Positions 63,004-64,000 of a stretch of 64,000 bases of DNA are shown piece by piece (position 1 is the first letter of the stretch; each line of letters starts with the position of its first letter). The position numbers and the translations under genes are program-made. The stretch covers positions 124,001 through 188,000 of the forward strand of contig DATDFQ010000056.1 in NCBI GenBank assembly GCA_036522515.1, written 5' to 3'. Under the pieces are notes generated by a model. That model did no database searches. It saw nothing but the letters and a program-made list of their open reading frames with translations, and was not told the DNA's origin. The stretch comes from Bacteroidota bacterium. Lineage in GTDB: Bacteria; Bacteroidota; Ignavibacteria; UBA10030; SZUA-254.

Positions 63004-63797
63004 TTCAGCCAGGCGAGAAAATGCAGGAGGTGGCGGTTGAACTCTTCGGCGTTTTCCAGGTTGCTCAGGTGTCCAGCGCGGGAAATGATGTGAAGCTCCG
63101 CGCCGGGTATTTTTTCCCGCATGGCGCTCGACGCGGCCGGCGGGGTGATGGTGTCGTTCTGACCGACGAGAATGAGCGCCGGGATGGTGAGCGTGAAGAG
63201 CAATGGGGTGGTGTCGGTGCGGGCTGCGAGCGCGAGGAGCGTCCCGGCTGCAGCGACGGGCGATGTCTGTTCGATCACCTGGCGGATCCCCCGCACCACC
63301 TCCGGGAGCCGTTCCGGAGTTTCGGGGTGAAACGCCGCGCGGAGAAAGGCGTCGGCGAACTTCTTCATGCCGTCCCTCTTCACGGACCGGGCCTGGGCCG
63401 CCCGGTTGACTTTCCCTTCATTCGTGTCCGGCTCGCTTCTCGTATCGGCGAGGATCACTCCCCTGAACCGGTCCGGGTGCCGTTCGATAGCGCGGAGAGC
63501 GATGTATCCCCCCATCGAGAGTCCGGCCACGACGGCTTTCGGGATCTTGAGATGGTCGAGCAGGCCGATCAGGTCGTCCACAAAATATTCGACCGAATAC
63601 TGCCCGTCTCCCGCGTCGCTCGCCCCGAAGCCGCGAATATCGTACGTGACGGCATAATATTGTTCCTTGAGGGCCTCCAGCTGGGGCATCCACATGCGGC
63701 GGTCGAACGGAAAGCCGTGGACAAAGACGACCGGCAGGCCGGCCCGGGGCCCGGAGACTTCATATTCAATCGAGATGCCGTCGGTCAGGAATTTCAT
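63000..63797 (-). CDS. Alpha/beta hydrolase
   Basis: 265 residues. VVFVHGFPFDRRMWMPQ holds the oxyanion HG motif, the nucleophile elbow is GLSMGGYIAL, the acid is in LVGQNDTITPP, and the histidine in IISRAGHLSNLENAEEFN. These complete a Ser-Asp-His triad of the 3-oxoadipate enol-lactonase/esterase-like group. The natural substrate is unknown. It is first gene of the visible hydrolase-permease-glycosyltransferase operon. Confidence 0.92.
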   Translation of the reverse strand: MKFLTDGISIEYEVSGPRAGLPVVFVHGFPFDRRMWMPQLEALKEQYYAVTYDIRGFGASDAGDGQYSVEYFVDDLIGLLDHLKIPKAVVAGLSMGGYIALRAIERHPDRFRGVILADTRSEPDTNEGKVNRAAQARSVKRDGMKKFADAFLRAAFHPETPERLPEVVRGIRQVIEQTSPVAAAGTLLALAARTDTTPLLFTLTIPALILVGQNDTITPPAASSAMREKIPGAELHIISRAGHLSNLENAEEFNRHLLHFLAWLK

Positions 63798-63810
63798 GGG
63801 TTCCCCATCC

Positions 63811-63912
63811 TGTCATCCTGAGGGAGCGTAGCGACCGAAGGATCCCGGTCCACGAAGCGGGGAGATCCTTCGCTTCGCTCAGGATGACAACTCCCACGCT
63901 CAGGATGACATT
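63811..63912. repeat. Dispersed repeat upstream of the hydrolase gene
   Basis: GTCATCCTGAGGGAGCGTAG...CCGAAGGATC, then GAGATCCTTCGCTTCGCTC-AGGATGAC as an inverted arm, then a further CTCAGGATGACA. No gene is visible from here to the window end. Confidence 0.85.
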
Positions 63913-64000
63913 TCAAGTGGTCAGGATGCCAAGGGTGATAGTTCACGGTTTCACCGCAGAAGCATTCTTTTCGGGCCGGAGGAGTGACGCCACTATGGCG

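Overview
The window looks like a chromosomal segment of a member of the FCB group (Bacteroidota/Ignavibacteria-type, possibly from a metagenome). Three signs point there. A very large secreted protein ends in a type A T9SS sorting domain (QNYPNPFNSTT...GVYFYRL). The other genes are Gram-negative envelope genes: secretin, Wzm/Wzt, GDP-sugar synthesis. Dispersed palindromic repeats of the GTCATCCTGAGG...CGAAGGATC type lie between genes. The assignment is inference; no rRNA or tRNA gene was seen.

Layout. (1) 1-6.9 kb, minus strand: a tight operon of three paralogous multi-pass membrane proteins with TPR tails, apaG, and the start of one more gene. (2) 7.1-34.2 kb, plus strand: a large surface-polysaccharide locus. 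It holds five GT2 and four GT4 glycosyltransferases, a GT2 with a DPM/GtrB-like membrane tail, an O-antigen-type ABC exporter (Wzm/Wzt), methyltransferases, sugar-modifying SDR and Gfo/Idh enzymes, and a GDP-manno-heptose pathway (GHMP kinase, guanylyltransferase, SIS isomerase, HAD phosphatase) with an embedded transaldolase. It ends with two GDP-sugar 4,6-dehydratases and GDP-L-fucose synthase. The part from about 9.5 to 31.2 kb is visibly more AT-rich than its flanks. (3) 34.7-41.4 kb: a T9SS-secreted sugar-dehydrogenase-like protein, another GT2, and queE-queC for preQ0 synthesis.

(4) 41.7-57.7 kb: a complete but unusual type IV pilus-like locus. Four tandem 125-126-residue pilin-like genes are served by three near-perfect sigma-54 promoters, and three of the four genes are followed by look-alike terminators. 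PilC, PilB, three minor-pilin-like proteins, a PilT-type ATPase, a PilM-PilN fusion, a PilO-PilP fusion, a secretin and a modular lipoprotein follow. None of the seven pilin-like proteins has the usual prepilin leader and Glu+5. This is the most interesting system in the window.

(5) 57.7-64 kb, minus strand: hemL, hemB, an MGDG-synthase/MurG-like glycosyltransferase whose conserved N-terminus has no ATG/GTG/TTG start, an APC permease and an alpha/beta hydrolase. They are separated by repeat-rich intergenic DNA.
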